Assembly: GCA_045638685.1 (NCBI GenBank)
Contig: JAZUBT010000037.1
Coordinates: forward strand, 1-64,000
From: SIG673 sp045638685
GTDB lineage: Bacteria; Bacillota; Clostridia; Oscillospirales; CAG-272
Direction of reading: 5' to 3'
Length of the DNA: 64,000 nt
Below are positions 43,901-52,266 of the stretch, one piece after another. Below the pieces are notes generated by a model. The model ran no database searches and was not told the DNA's origin. It worked only from the letters and a program-made list of their open reading frames with translations. Position numbers and translations under genes: made by a program. Every line of letters begins with the position of its first letter. Within the stretch, counting starts at the first letter, position 1.

Positions 43901-44131
43901 GGAAAGTCTTGCTTCCTCGGTGAGGAACTTTGTCTTTCTGTCCGGATTGCCGATCTTGGTATAGTATTCCTCATAATATTTGGAATCAAACTTTAAAGAG
44001 TTTTCGTTAATCTCTCCCTCCGCCGCCATTACGGGAAGCAACGATAAGGTTGCAAGCAACGTGATTACGGTTAAGAACGCAAGGAAGCCTGACAATGTTC
44101 TGTTAAATATTCTTTTAGTACTGTTTCTCAT
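40934..44131 (-). CDS. secreted DUF5696 domain protein
   Basis: A 1065-aa secreted protein with an N-terminal signal segment ending near PVMAAEG. The central part (about residues 270-860) matches DUF5696, a Firmicute family found beside sugar ABC transporters. The recurring features are YNGYTFFPDGSGALVRFED, the PVFGVV segment and a TIM-barrel-like stretch with YPDFDFVYMSD and MVDSGN. These suggest a glycosidase-related fold, but the activity is unknown. A coiled coil (about 905-985) follows. I start at the ATG at 44131 because AAAGGAGG is 9 bp before it; an ATG three codons earlier touches the site. Confidence 0.85.
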   Translation of the reverse strand: MRNSTKRIFNRTLSGFLAFLTVITLLATLSLLPVMAAEGEINENSLKFDSKYYEEYYTKIGNPDRKTKFLTEEARLSAMELYYTKGDFDLYVDGITGEVALKDRSTGNVLFTTPYDTAEDNRISFDRKVDLLSQVIINYSTISGTAGTYNSFEDSALLNQISVRKLKGGVRVEYSIGQEESRILLPMAITETRFKEMILAPLLKEFPDTDDATTPYSKLKAFYSLYNRYSSKIEKYPILKEKNLYLLHENTVGREKKQLESIIRRYCPDYTFEELDKDHKEAGYEGSEVAPANFKMALEYYITDVGVEVRFPANGLTFDESNYQLTDITLLKYMGAGPSNYNGYTFFPDGSGALVRFEDVSSYYNRGGMVYGQDYAYQEIGNAKQEVFRMPVFGVVTTNEKRAEVATVPGTTDKAYSTGYLAIVTEGDALASIFTNHEGDSKFMYNSAYCKLAPRPQDQYNLAEAISISGSDTFTVVSDRKYTDSFRINYIMLTDANCPRSNTERTYYDASYVGMAKAYRDFLQKKGDIKRIEDAKEDIPLYIEAFGVTETDETVLSIPVTVKKALTSFADLEAMTTELETAKAPITNINYRLTGYTNGGMKSTIPSKVKFEKVAGGNAGFREFLTFAAEKGIGVYPDFDFVYMSDSAAFDGFSYKTDAVKTIDDRYTTKRTYDAVLQTFTTTGKICISSSVFRSLFDRFNKSFTAVLEDKQTFVSAGTLGSELNSDFDEDDPYNREDAKKFTIETLERLKEQYGAVMVDSGNAYTIPYASVVLNAPLDSSRYLGASEAIPFFGMTFHGYVVFAGKPTNMAGDMSYELLKIIENGATLYMMLSYDNVEILKEDTELSKYYAIRYEIWKERLLTTYDENGNVISVGLYDKINNALADVQESLINDHIFVNCKRKLTDEERENIEEDATRQRDEKLAEYETKLLNAKQNKVVYERIVEDYSDVDERNQVLANYGYDIKAIEADIKLYTELYNAEQTDEKLESYKNAILKGINLEINDGSVVYVEYDNGHWFLLNYNNYDVEVTVYKLDELGNRTEAKLEVQSKDFFDSNTDKTISYK

Positions 44132-44147
44132 TTTTGTCATCCTCCTT

Positions 44148-46376
44148 TTACATTCTATAAGTAATTTCCGTAATTATGTTGGTAACAAGACCAATCATAT
44201 CGGAAACAAGCGAGGCGAACAGGATGAAAATAAACATTATGATCGCCATTCCGCCAATGGTACCGAGGCTCGTCGCTATATTTTTGGCTATCGAGTAGTC
44301 GTGAGTTATCATTTCTCCGAAGAATATGAGAAGTCCTACCCAAATAAACGCAAACGTCGTTAAGAGGGTTATAATTCCGGATTCAGCGGAGGAAAGAATG
44401 TGTGTAAGAAGCGTCGAGGGAATGATAAGGAGCGGAAGCGGTGCAAGTGAATATCCTGTTGCAATAAATATGTCCTTTGCACTTCCCTCACCGTCAAACA
44501 GTGTGGTAAGACACCAGTTCGCAACAACCCAAAGCAAAAGCGGAATACATACCGAAAGACACTGAGTTCCTATACTGGAGTAAATTCCTCTCGGGTTGTA
44601 CATATACGAGCGTCCTATACTTTGATAGGTAAATACCAGAATTGCAAGTCCCGTGTAGAAGAGCGCTCCTCTGAAGGAACCTCTCTTTTCGTGCTTAAGA
44701 TCCCAAAAGCCGTCGAACGGATGGAACATAAGGTGGAACGCGAAGAGCAGCTCCTGACCGAAGGTTCTCTTGCCTTTTGTAATAGCCGTCTTAGCGTTAA
44801 CTCTTGCGGCAAACTTAAAGAACCACGAGAGGCCAAACGCAACCGCTACTACTACTATCGGAATTACGATAATATATTTAGATACCCAGTCTTTTCTGAA
44901 CATCTTAAACGCCTGAGAGTATCCCGTCGTATTATATGCGTAGGAATACTGCTCCATAGCACCGTTATAATCACCGCTACGGTAGAGCGACTTCGCTATT
45001 CCGATATAAGCTGCGTCGAAGTTAATGTTACGCTGAAGTATCTCGCTGTAATCGTCAACCGCTTTTTCATATTCTCGGTTGTTGTCGTTACGGAGAGCCT
45101 TTATGAGAAGATCGCCGTAGTCTGTTCTGGTGTACATCGCTATCGTCGGGTTTTTACTGTAAATATCGAGGATAAGCAAATTGTCATCCTGATAAGCTAT
45201 CGCCTTTATACTCTCAAGGTTTCCGAGCTGTTTACCCTTATCTCCGAAAGCAAAGAGAAGGTTTCCGTTTTTATCGTACGTAAATATTCTCTGGCGCTGA
45301 CGGTCGATAATTGACCAGGTTTTTTCAGGTCCCATAGCAACGTCTATTATCTTGGACGGTCCCGTCGGGCTTCCGTCGAAGGAAACCTTGGCAACCTTAA
45401 CCTCTCCGGACGGAGGATAGAATCCCGTACGGTTCATAACGTCCTCACCCGCGGTGTTAAGCTTTTTAACCGGAGCGTAGTTAGCCGAGGTAGAACGGGA
45501 CTCAATAGCCTGCTGCTGTTTATTCTCGTTGATGTTAGACGTGGTAGCGTAAATAAATCCGCTTTCGTCAATCGCTATGTTGTTATACTCGGTAGAAACG
45601 TAGGTTGCAGACTGTGCTCTCTGCTCTGCCGTCTGGAAGGTTCTCCAGAAGATGTCAAGCAGGTTAGCAGCAACCTTCTGTGCTCCGACAAATCCCTGGA
45701 ACTCACCGTTAAGGTCCATCGAGATAATTCCCATGTAAGTAGAAGAAGAAACTACATATACGTGGCTATCGTTGGATGCAACCGCAACGGGGGTGTAAGA
45801 AGATCCTGCCGGGAAAACCTCAGCCTCGGGCGCGCCTATAATACTGTGGAAGGTAGGCGTCGTACGTCCGCCGTTTTCTCTGTTAAATACAACTATTCTC
45901 GCATTTTTAGTGTCTGCAATATAGATTTTGGTCTCGGTAACACAAAGTCCTCCGGGAGAGTTCAGTACGTCGCTTGCTCCCATCGAGTTAGTAAATTCGG
46001 AGATTTCATACAGACAGTTAAAATACCTGTCAAGAACGACTATTCTGTCGTGCTTAATTTCAACCATTTCGGCACTTCCCGCCGTTCCGGTGTTAACGAA
46101 CTCGGTACCGCCGTCGCATATGTAAATGTTGCCGTCGGGGTCAACGACAAGGTCTTTAGGCTCATAGAGCTTCTTTCCGGTACGCTCTATAATTTTGGTT
46201 GAAGCGGAGTCGTAAACTCTCTGCGGCTCGTAAGCATTAGGCGACGAAAGCTGTGTTCCGTCTATCGAATAAGTATATGTGGTGTACGCCGATGCGTATA
46301 TCGGAAGAAGAGTCATAACAAGGGTAAGCGCACATATAACAAATCCGAATAATACTTTTCTTTTTCTTATATTCAT
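44148..46376 (-). CDS. NHL-repeat, TPR and YIP1-domain membrane protein
   Basis: A 742-aa protein of modular build. It has a signal segment (1-31), then an extracellular NHL-type beta-propeller (about 65-420; repeats such as PKDLVVDPDGNIYICDGG and AIDESGFIYATT). A TPR-like helical stretch follows (about 440-490; KAVDDYSEILQRNINFDAAY). After it come a membrane helix (about 505-530) and a C-terminal YIP1-family domain with about five helices (565-740). It sits between two permease pairs, 16 bp upstream of DUF5696. It may sense ligand outside and organise transporters in the membrane; this is inference. GGGGAG precedes the ATG. Confidence 0.87.
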   Translation of the reverse strand: MNIRKRKVLFGFVICALTLVMTLLPIYASAYTTYTYSIDGTQLSSPNAYEPQRVYDSASTKIIERTGKKLYEPKDLVVDPDGNIYICDGGTEFVNTGTAGSAEMVEIKHDRIVVLDRYFNCLYEISEFTNSMGASDVLNSPGGLCVTETKIYIADTKNARIVVFNRENGGRTTPTFHSIIGAPEAEVFPAGSSYTPVAVASNDSHVYVVSSSTYMGIISMDLNGEFQGFVGAQKVAANLLDIFWRTFQTAEQRAQSATYVSTEYNNIAIDESGFIYATTSNINENKQQQAIESRSTSANYAPVKKLNTAGEDVMNRTGFYPPSGEVKVAKVSFDGSPTGPSKIIDVAMGPEKTWSIIDRQRQRIFTYDKNGNLLFAFGDKGKQLGNLESIKAIAYQDDNLLILDIYSKNPTIAMYTRTDYGDLLIKALRNDNNREYEKAVDDYSEILQRNINFDAAYIGIAKSLYRSGDYNGAMEQYSYAYNTTGYSQAFKMFRKDWVSKYIIVIPIVVVAVAFGLSWFFKFAARVNAKTAITKGKRTFGQELLFAFHLMFHPFDGFWDLKHEKRGSFRGALFYTGLAILVFTYQSIGRSYMYNPRGIYSSIGTQCLSVCIPLLLWVVANWCLTTLFDGEGSAKDIFIATGYSLAPLPLLIIPSTLLTHILSSAESGIITLLTTFAFIWVGLLIFFGEMITHDYSIAKNIATSLGTIGGMAIIMFIFILFASLVSDMIGLVTNIITEITYRM

Positions 46377-46392
46377 TATTGCTCCCCTTTCT

Positions 46393-47262
46393 TTAATCCT
46401 TCATTCCGGATGACGCCATCGTTTCAACCATTTTACTTTGAGTTATAATGAATACCGTAATCGGTACGCTCATCATTATAACGGCTGCCGCAGCTCCCGC
46501 GCCCTGTGTTCCGGATGCGGATATAATGCTGTTGATAGCGTTGTCGAATGTTTTTAAGTTTTCACTGTAAACGTAGCTCGATGCACCGACGTTCCAGACC
46601 TGCTGGAAAACGGTAATCATAAGCGTAAGCCACGCGGGCTTAACCAGAGGCATAACGAGCGTAAGATATATTCTGAATTCCGAGCAACCCTCTATTCGCG
46701 CCGCCTCTATCATTGAGTCGGGAATTGATGAGTCTATAAAGTTTTTCATAAGGTACAGACCGAGGGTAGATGCCCAAATCGGAACTATGGATATCGTATA
46801 TGTGTTAAGCCAGTTAAGCGAAACGAAGATAATAAAGTGCGCTATTCCCGTAACCGTAGAGGAAATCATAAGCGAATAAACTATAAGCTGGAATATTCCG
46901 TTAGCTCCGGGGAAGCGAATCTTGGAAATCGAATACGCCGCCATAGAACCTATAATAAGACATCCGACGGTTGCACCGAGAGAAATAAATATCGTGTTGA
47001 ATATGTATCTCGAAATCGGAACCCACGTTGACGTCATTGACGCGAAAAGGTCGATAAAGTTCTGGAACGTCGGTTTTATAACGTAGAAGTTAGGCGGTGT
47101 AAGGAACATTTCTCCTATCGGCTTGAATGCCGTTATTATAAGATAATAAGTAGGAAGAAACATGAATATACCGAATATCGAAAGTATCAGGGTAATCGTT
47201 GTATCTCCGCCGACGCTTCGGTTAAGAACGACGGCGTGCTTTCTTGTTCTTAGCTTTTTCAT
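46393..47262 (-). CDS. CUT1-type sugar ABC permease, MalG-like (pair 2)
   Basis: A standard-length (289 aa) MalG-type subunit. Six membrane segments are seen, with the EAA loop DSMIEAARIEGCSEFRIYL followed by VMPLVKP. It lies 2 bp after its partner's stop, so translation is linked. Unlike pair 1 it has no insertions. Confidence 0.93.
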   Translation of the reverse strand: MKKLRTRKHAVVLNRSVGGDTTITLILSIFGIFMFLPTYYLIITAFKPIGEMFLTPPNFYVIKPTFQNFIDLFASMTSTWVPISRYIFNTIFISLGATVGCLIIGSMAAYSISKIRFPGANGIFQLIVYSLMISSTVTGIAHFIIFVSLNWLNTYTISIVPIWASTLGLYLMKNFIDSSIPDSMIEAARIEGCSEFRIYLTLVMPLVKPAWLTLMITVFQQVWNVGASSYVYSENLKTFDNAINSIISASGTQGAGAAAAVIMMSVPITVFIITQSKMVETMASSGMKD

Positions 47263-47264
47263 AC

Positions 47265-48236
47265 TCAGTTACCTACCTTCGACAAAGCATTTTTAATAAA
47301 TATGTTTGAACCAAACATAAGTACAAAGAGCACGATGGATATACAAGAAGCGTATCCAACCTCGTATCTGCTGTTCAGGTAGTCTGCCATGTGATGCTGA
47401 AGCGTCCACGCGCAGTAGTCGGTAGAGGGGTTTCCGCAGAGCGCGTCAACTATTACACCGATTCCGAATGCACCGGTTATAGCGAGAACCGCACCGAACA
47501 TAAGAATTGATTTCATTGAAGGAAGGGTTATGTACCAAAGCTCCTGCCAACGGTTTTTAACACCGTCAACGGCTCCCGCCTCGTAAAGGCTTCTGTCAAC
47601 TCCCTGAAGACCTGCGATAAATGAAAGGAACGCAGTTCCGAGAGACGTCCATATAGAAACCACTATACAAACGGGAACGATGTACGTTACGTTCTGTAAG
47701 AATACTATAGGCTTTGATATTAAACCGAATTTCATTAAAACTCCGTTTGCAAGTCCGTATATATCTCCCTGGAATATAAGCTTCCAGACGAGGTAAGCAG
47801 AACCGGAAATGGAGGGACCGTAGAATATAAACGTCGCAACTGCTCTTACCTTCGGAGCAAGCTCGTTAATAAACCACGCGAGAAGGAATGAAAGTATGTA
47901 TGAAAGCGGTCCTGTTGTCAGCGCAAATATAAGCGTGTTCTGGAACGCTGTAAGGAAGAGGTCATCTTCCAGAAAAAGACGAACGTAGTTATCCATGAAG
48001 CAGAATTCCGGAAATTCGAACATATTAAAGTTTGTAAAACTTAAAAAGAACGACATCAAAACCGGAACTATGGTAAAGGTCGCAAACATAAGAAGGAACG
48101 GTCCAACCATAACGTATCCGGACCACTTACGCTTCATTTCGCGTCTCGTGTATTCCCATCTGCTGATAGTTTTGTTGGAGTACGGTACTTCTTCGGTCGC
48201 TACTTCGTCCTGTATAGCCGTAGTGTTATCAGACAT
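47265..48236 (-). CDS. CUT1-type sugar ABC permease, MalF-like (pair 2)
   Basis: A MalF-type subunit of 323 aa with a cytoplasmic tail of about 35 residues before the first helix (VMVGPFLLMFATFTIVPVLM). The EAA loop is RSLYEAGAVDGVKNRWQEL with YITLPSMK. AGGAG precedes the ATG. It is 96 bp downstream of the solute-binding protein gene and translated with its MalG partner. Confidence 0.93.
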   Translation of the reverse strand: MSDNTTAIQDEVATEEVPYSNKTISRWEYTRREMKRKWSGYVMVGPFLLMFATFTIVPVLMSFFLSFTNFNMFEFPEFCFMDNYVRLFLEDDLFLTAFQNTLIFALTTGPLSYILSFLLAWFINELAPKVRAVATFIFYGPSISGSAYLVWKLIFQGDIYGLANGVLMKFGLISKPIVFLQNVTYIVPVCIVVSIWTSLGTAFLSFIAGLQGVDRSLYEAGAVDGVKNRWQELWYITLPSMKSILMFGAVLAITGAFGIGVIVDALCGNPSTDYCAWTLQHHMADYLNSRYEVGYASCISIVLFVLMFGSNIFIKNALSKVGN

Positions 48237-48332
48237 AGTCGCTATCTCCTATCTTAATATTGTAGTATTCGCCCTCGGCGGGAGCCGCTTTAAACAGCTC
48301 CGCGCCGAAAACGGTATTTTTGTCTTTGGCTG

Positions 48333-51300
48333 TTATTCGTCCTTTGCAGGTACTACTTCACCGGAATAATAATCAATGTACTCAAGGTGATATTCCTTAC
48401 GCTTACGCGAAAGCTCCTTATCTATGTCAACGACGTAGTCAAGGATCTGGTCAACCGCGTTTGCATTGGAGTTATAAACAGCAAGGAACGCAAAGTTTAC
48501 GTAACGACCGATGTTGTAATCACCGGGGTTATACGGAATACCTTTAAGGTGAGGAATCTGCTCGAACATAGCCTCTCTCTCAGCGTCGGTCCATGCCTGC
48601 TCTAAGAGAGCATTGAGGTTTGCCGTATTGTATTTTACGGTAGTGTTCGAGGATACGGCAAGCTGCTGTCTTGCAAGTCTTGCCTGTGCATCGTCATCGG
48701 AATACCATTTGATGTATTCCCATACGTGCTGGGGATTATCACTTCCCTTAGGAATTACAATTCCTTCAACGTTAAGTATGGATGAGCGGTCAACCGTTCC
48801 GTCGCCCTTATCCCAACCGATAAGAGGCTCCATAGTCCACATTCCGCGAAGCTCGTAGTAGCTCATGAAGGTATTGTACGTAGTCCAGTTGGCAACGACA
48901 ATCGGAATCTCACCGGTACGGAAACGGGTAAGGTCGTAGTTAATCGGAAGCGAATAGTCGTTAAAGAGTGAACAAAGTGTATCGAATGCTTCGAGACAGG
49001 TTACGCTGTTATTAAATCTCTTGTAATCGTCTGCATACATCTTCTCGCCCATCTGGTAAAGAAGCATCTGGTAACCTGCAAGAGAGGTCTGCATACCCAT
49101 CGTCATATGGTTGTTCGTAAGCTTGGGAAGAACATCCAGAAGCTCCTGCCACGTTCTCGGAGGCTTCAGGTCGTACTGCGCGAACACGTCAACACGGTAG
49201 AACGACATTTCGTAGTTCATTGTACAAGGAATAAGATACGTTTTTCCGCTAAGCGAAACCGCTTCAAGCGCCGCATGGGAGAATTTTACGTTAAACTTAC
49301 CGGTCTCCTCATAAGTCTTGGGATCCGGTACGACGAACTCTCCGTCCTCGCCCTTCGGGCAAAGCTCACTGAATCCGGAATATACGTCGTCTCCAACGCT
49401 CTTGCCCTCCGGTATATTTCCTTTTTCAAGGTCAGCCTCGGTGTACTTAGCGCTGAGGTCCTCAACCGCGTGGCGCAGTCCCCACGAAACCGCGGTTCCC
49501 GATGCCATCATAGCAACGTCAGGTCCTACTCCAGCAAGAATGGACTCCTGAAGTCCCTGCGCAACGTAGCGGATATTAACGGCTATGTTGGTTTTCGGAG
49601 TAAACGTGGAATCAATCATTGTACGGAGTATAAGCGCGTCCTCACGGCTGGTAGTGTTCCACATGAGTATCGTGCCCTTATAATCCTTGGCGTCCTTATC
49701 GCTCTTGAATCCTATAACGTTGTAATCCTTAAAGAAGCTGGCTACAAAAGCCTTAGCCTCGTAACCCATAGCGTAGAAGAATCCCGCCTTAGCCTTCGGA
49801 ACCTTGGTCTCCTCACCCTGAATACGTAAGTAGTCAAGCTTCAGGGGCTGAGAAAGCGAGGTGTAAAGCCAGTTACTGAGCGCCGTTAAATAGTTTTTAA
49901 ATGAAAGGAAGTTAGGAGCAATCTCATACTCGTCAAGCGCCATCTTCGAAACGAGTGTGCGTATCGTGTCAAGCGTTGCAATATGCTGTCCCGTCGCTCC
50001 AGTTATATCAACGAGACCGTTATAAATTTCGTCAAGCTTTATTGCCGCGTTAGCAAGGTCAGACATAACTCCGGGAAGAAGTCTCGAAAATCCGTAGTCG
50101 CGGTAGGTATCGGGATTTGTTCCGGTTACCATAAGTATCTTCTGGTAGTCGTTGTTAAGCGTACTGATAAGCGCCGCTATATCGTAAATGTACGCCGACA
50201 TATCGCCGAGAACAACCTCTATCTCTATTTCATTCCAACCGGCTTCGAAATAGAATAAGTAATCCTGCTTTTCCTCACCCTCTTTACCGTTGCCGAGAAG
50301 GATGTTCTGGAAGGAGGTGTCATAATTGAACTTAAGGTAGCTTGCCTCTTTAAACGGTATCTCTCCGTTTATTCTTATACGTCTTGACGTAAACATACCC
50401 GCCATAGTGTTCTGACGGAATCTCGCCATTATGTTATACAGACCTTCTTCCTGAACGTAAACCCTGTACTTCATATACTGTCCAACAACGTTGGAGTTGG
50501 AAATGTTATAAACAAGGTTAGAAGGATGCGAAGGAGAGTTAAGGCAGGAGGTACGGTCGGTGCCGGGGAAAAGAACCTGGTCAGATACTCTGTACGGGCT
50601 CTCTGCCTCCACCATATATACGCTCTCACCGGTATAAATCTGAAGACCGGAGCCAAGCCATCTGTCAAGAACAGTCTCGTAGCTGTTCTCTGCGTTATAT
50701 CCGTAGATTTTTATCTCGGAAACAACGAGAGGCTCTCTGGTTGCCTCAAAGGTGAAATAATGCTCACCCTCGGTAAGATAGAACTGGAAGGGCTCTACCG
50801 TATAACCGAGCCAGTCACGAAGGAAGTATGTACGCCATTCGGGAGTCTCTACACGGTCGGGACGGATATCGTTGTCTTCAATATCGGTATCCCATACGTA
50901 GTTACCGCCCGCTCCGCCTGAGCTTTTAAGCCACGCGGTGTACGCGGTGTTATACTCCGCATCACTTGCAAAATCAGCGCGTTTCGGTTCGCCGTCTTTA
51001 TAAAGCGTAGAGCTTCCGTCCGTTCCGACGTATCCCCAGCATCTCGGTATGTAAAGATAACGGCACTCGTTAAACGGAAGCTGCTCGTCGAGATAGAACA
51101 TACGCTCTATAATCGTCTTGGTACCAACCGTTTCAGCTACTCCGTCGCCGTTTTCGTCATACTCGGAAACCGGGAAGTATCTAAGGTCAATCGCATAAAG
51201 ACCGCTCTGAGAAACAGTGATTTTAAAGGTCGTTTTGCCGCTCGCAGGCATATAAACTCCCTCTTTTGTCTCCTTGGTTCCTTCAACCGTCACAGCCGTA

Positions 51301-51647
51301 AACTCATCAACCTTATAATCCGACGTGGTAAGATACTCGCCGGAAACAGGGCTTTTCTCTCCCTTCGGGACGATTATATCAGCTGCATAAAACGTTTTAT
51401 CCGAGCTTTTGTCCACCTGAGTTTTATCAAGCCACTTGCTTCTATAAACGTCGTAGTTCATACCGCTCGTGAGCTTCAGTATCTCCTCAAGAGTTTTGCC
51501 GCCGTACGTTGTTTCGTCGTCAAGAGCGCTGCCGCCGGTAAGCCCCGGATTTTCATCAGCGTAAACCGCTGTGAAAGGCAACATTCCGACCAGTGTACAA
51601 ACCAACAAAAGCACTGCAACAAGTCTGTGTTTTCGCCATTGTTTCAT
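48333..51647 (-). CDS. giant secreted sugar-binding protein with N-terminal beta domains
   Basis: At 1104 aa it is more than twice the size of a usual ABC sugar-binding protein. A signal peptide (1-31, ending VYA-DE) has no lipobox Cys, so the protein is not a lipoprotein. Two beta-rich, probably carbohydrate-binding domains follow (about 120-335, and 345-510 opening YMVEAESPYRVSDQV). A helical linker and then the type 1 solute-binding domain (about 640-1070; PRTWQELLDVLPKLTN, VVANWTTY, GIVIPKGSDNPQHVWEYIKW) complete it. It is the first gene of the locus, behind a strong promoter and structured leader. GGAGGAA precedes the ATG. How it stays near the cell is unclear. Confidence 0.9.
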   Translation of the reverse strand: MKQWRKHRLVAVLLLVCTLVGMLPFTAVYADENPGLTGGSALDDETTYGGKTLEEILKLTSGMNYDVYRSKWLDKTQVDKSSDKTFYAADIIVPKGEKSPVSGEYLTTSDYKVDEFTAVTVEGTKETKEGVYMPASGKTTFKITVSQSGLYAIDLRYFPVSEYDENGDGVAETVGTKTIIERMFYLDEQLPFNECRYLYIPRCWGYVGTDGSSTLYKDGEPKRADFASDAEYNTAYTAWLKSSGGAGGNYVWDTDIEDNDIRPDRVETPEWRTYFLRDWLGYTVEPFQFYLTEGEHYFTFEATREPLVVSEIKIYGYNAENSYETVLDRWLGSGLQIYTGESVYMVEAESPYRVSDQVLFPGTDRTSCLNSPSHPSNLVYNISNSNVVGQYMKYRVYVQEEGLYNIMARFRQNTMAGMFTSRRIRINGEIPFKEASYLKFNYDTSFQNILLGNGKEGEEKQDYLFYFEAGWNEIEIEVVLGDMSAYIYDIAALISTLNNDYQKILMVTGTNPDTYRDYGFSRLLPGVMSDLANAAIKLDEIYNGLVDITGATGQHIATLDTIRTLVSKMALDEYEIAPNFLSFKNYLTALSNWLYTSLSQPLKLDYLRIQGEETKVPKAKAGFFYAMGYEAKAFVASFFKDYNVIGFKSDKDAKDYKGTILMWNTTSREDALILRTMIDSTFTPKTNIAVNIRYVAQGLQESILAGVGPDVAMMASGTAVSWGLRHAVEDLSAKYTEADLEKGNIPEGKSVGDDVYSGFSELCPKGEDGEFVVPDPKTYEETGKFNVKFSHAALEAVSLSGKTYLIPCTMNYEMSFYRVDVFAQYDLKPPRTWQELLDVLPKLTNNHMTMGMQTSLAGYQMLLYQMGEKMYADDYKRFNNSVTCLEAFDTLCSLFNDYSLPINYDLTRFRTGEIPIVVANWTTYNTFMSYYELRGMWTMEPLIGWDKGDGTVDRSSILNVEGIVIPKGSDNPQHVWEYIKWYSDDDAQARLARQQLAVSSNTTVKYNTANLNALLEQAWTDAEREAMFEQIPHLKGIPYNPGDYNIGRYVNFAFLAVYNSNANAVDQILDYVVDIDKELSRKRKEYHLEYIDYYSGEVVPAKDE

Positions 51648-51826
51648 TTAGGGTTCCTCCATAAAGAATTGTTATGTACGTTCCGCGCCTTCGCGCGTAA
51701 ACTAAAATGGCTATAATTCGCTCCTCTGAGCCGGTAGCCAACACCGCTTCCGATTCGACGTTCAAGCGCTCTGTCCACACTTATCGCGTGCCCGAAAACA
51801 CCTACATCGTCGCAAAAGTTTTTTAC
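51648..51826 (-). promoter_or_regulatory. structured 5' leader of the sugar-uptake locus
   Basis: About 180 nt lie between the promoter and the start codon. Three stems can be drawn by eye on the transcript: CGCTT/AAGCG (51768-51745), GGCTA/TAGCC enclosing GCTC/GAGC (51739-51709), and CGCG/CGCG within GTTTACGCG...CGCGGAAC (51700-51682). None matches a riboswitch class I know. A short reading frame through it (51780 onward) overlaps the main gene out of frame and looks accidental. Confidence 0.5.
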
Positions 51827-51832
51827 TCTAAA

Positions 51833-51861
51833 ATTATAACATAATAATATAAAAAAGTCAA
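51833..51861 (-). promoter_or_regulatory. sigma-A promoter of the sugar-uptake locus
   Basis: On the minus strand: TTGACT (51861-51856), 17-bp spacer, TATAAT (51838-51833). This is a near-consensus site, so control probably comes from a repressor or the leader. Confidence 0.85.
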
Positions 51862-52213
51862 GCGCAAATTTAAAGAGGCTTTTATAGATTTATATATAAA
51901 GCGCGCCTTGGGGTTTTAAGAAAGAAATTTGCCCGCCCAAAGCCATTGATTTCATACCGCTTAGTTTTTTGACAATTTATCAATTTTTAAAGGGTTTTTG
52001 GCAATATTTTTTGCCATTTTTAATATTTAATCAATTTTTTATCTATATTTTCGCCCAAAATTTTTAATTATTTCTTTGAGCATTTTTAATTAAACTCCGC
52101 GCGTTTATTGTGCACACTGAACAAAAACTCTTTGTTTTTTTCTCACTATGTACAAGTTGCACAAAACATACGTTTTTAACAATATTTTTACATTTAAACA
52201 CATTTTTTCTACA
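51862..52213. other. very AT-rich region upstream of the sugar promoter
   Basis: No gene is seen. A palindrome-like TTTTTGGCAATATTTTTTGCCA (about 51993-52015) and the flanking ATCAATTTTT copies could bind a regulator. The extreme A/T content resembles an UP or nucleoid-protein region. Confidence 0.4.
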
Positions 52214-52260
52214 AAAACAAGGCCCTTGCGAAAGTGCTGTTTCCACCACTCGCAAAGGCC
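52214..52260 (-). terminator. terminator of the oxidoreductase unit
   Basis: GGCCxTTGCGAxxGTG pairs with CACxxTCGCAAxGGCC around a 10-nt loop, and on the minus strand TTGTTTTTG follows. Confidence 0.8.
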
Positions 52261-52266
52261 CCATCA

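Noticed and set aside
51556..51780. Upstream open frame in the sugar-locus leader
   Set aside because: Starts at GTG without a ribosome-binding site and overlaps the main gene out of frame. The leader looks structural, not coding.
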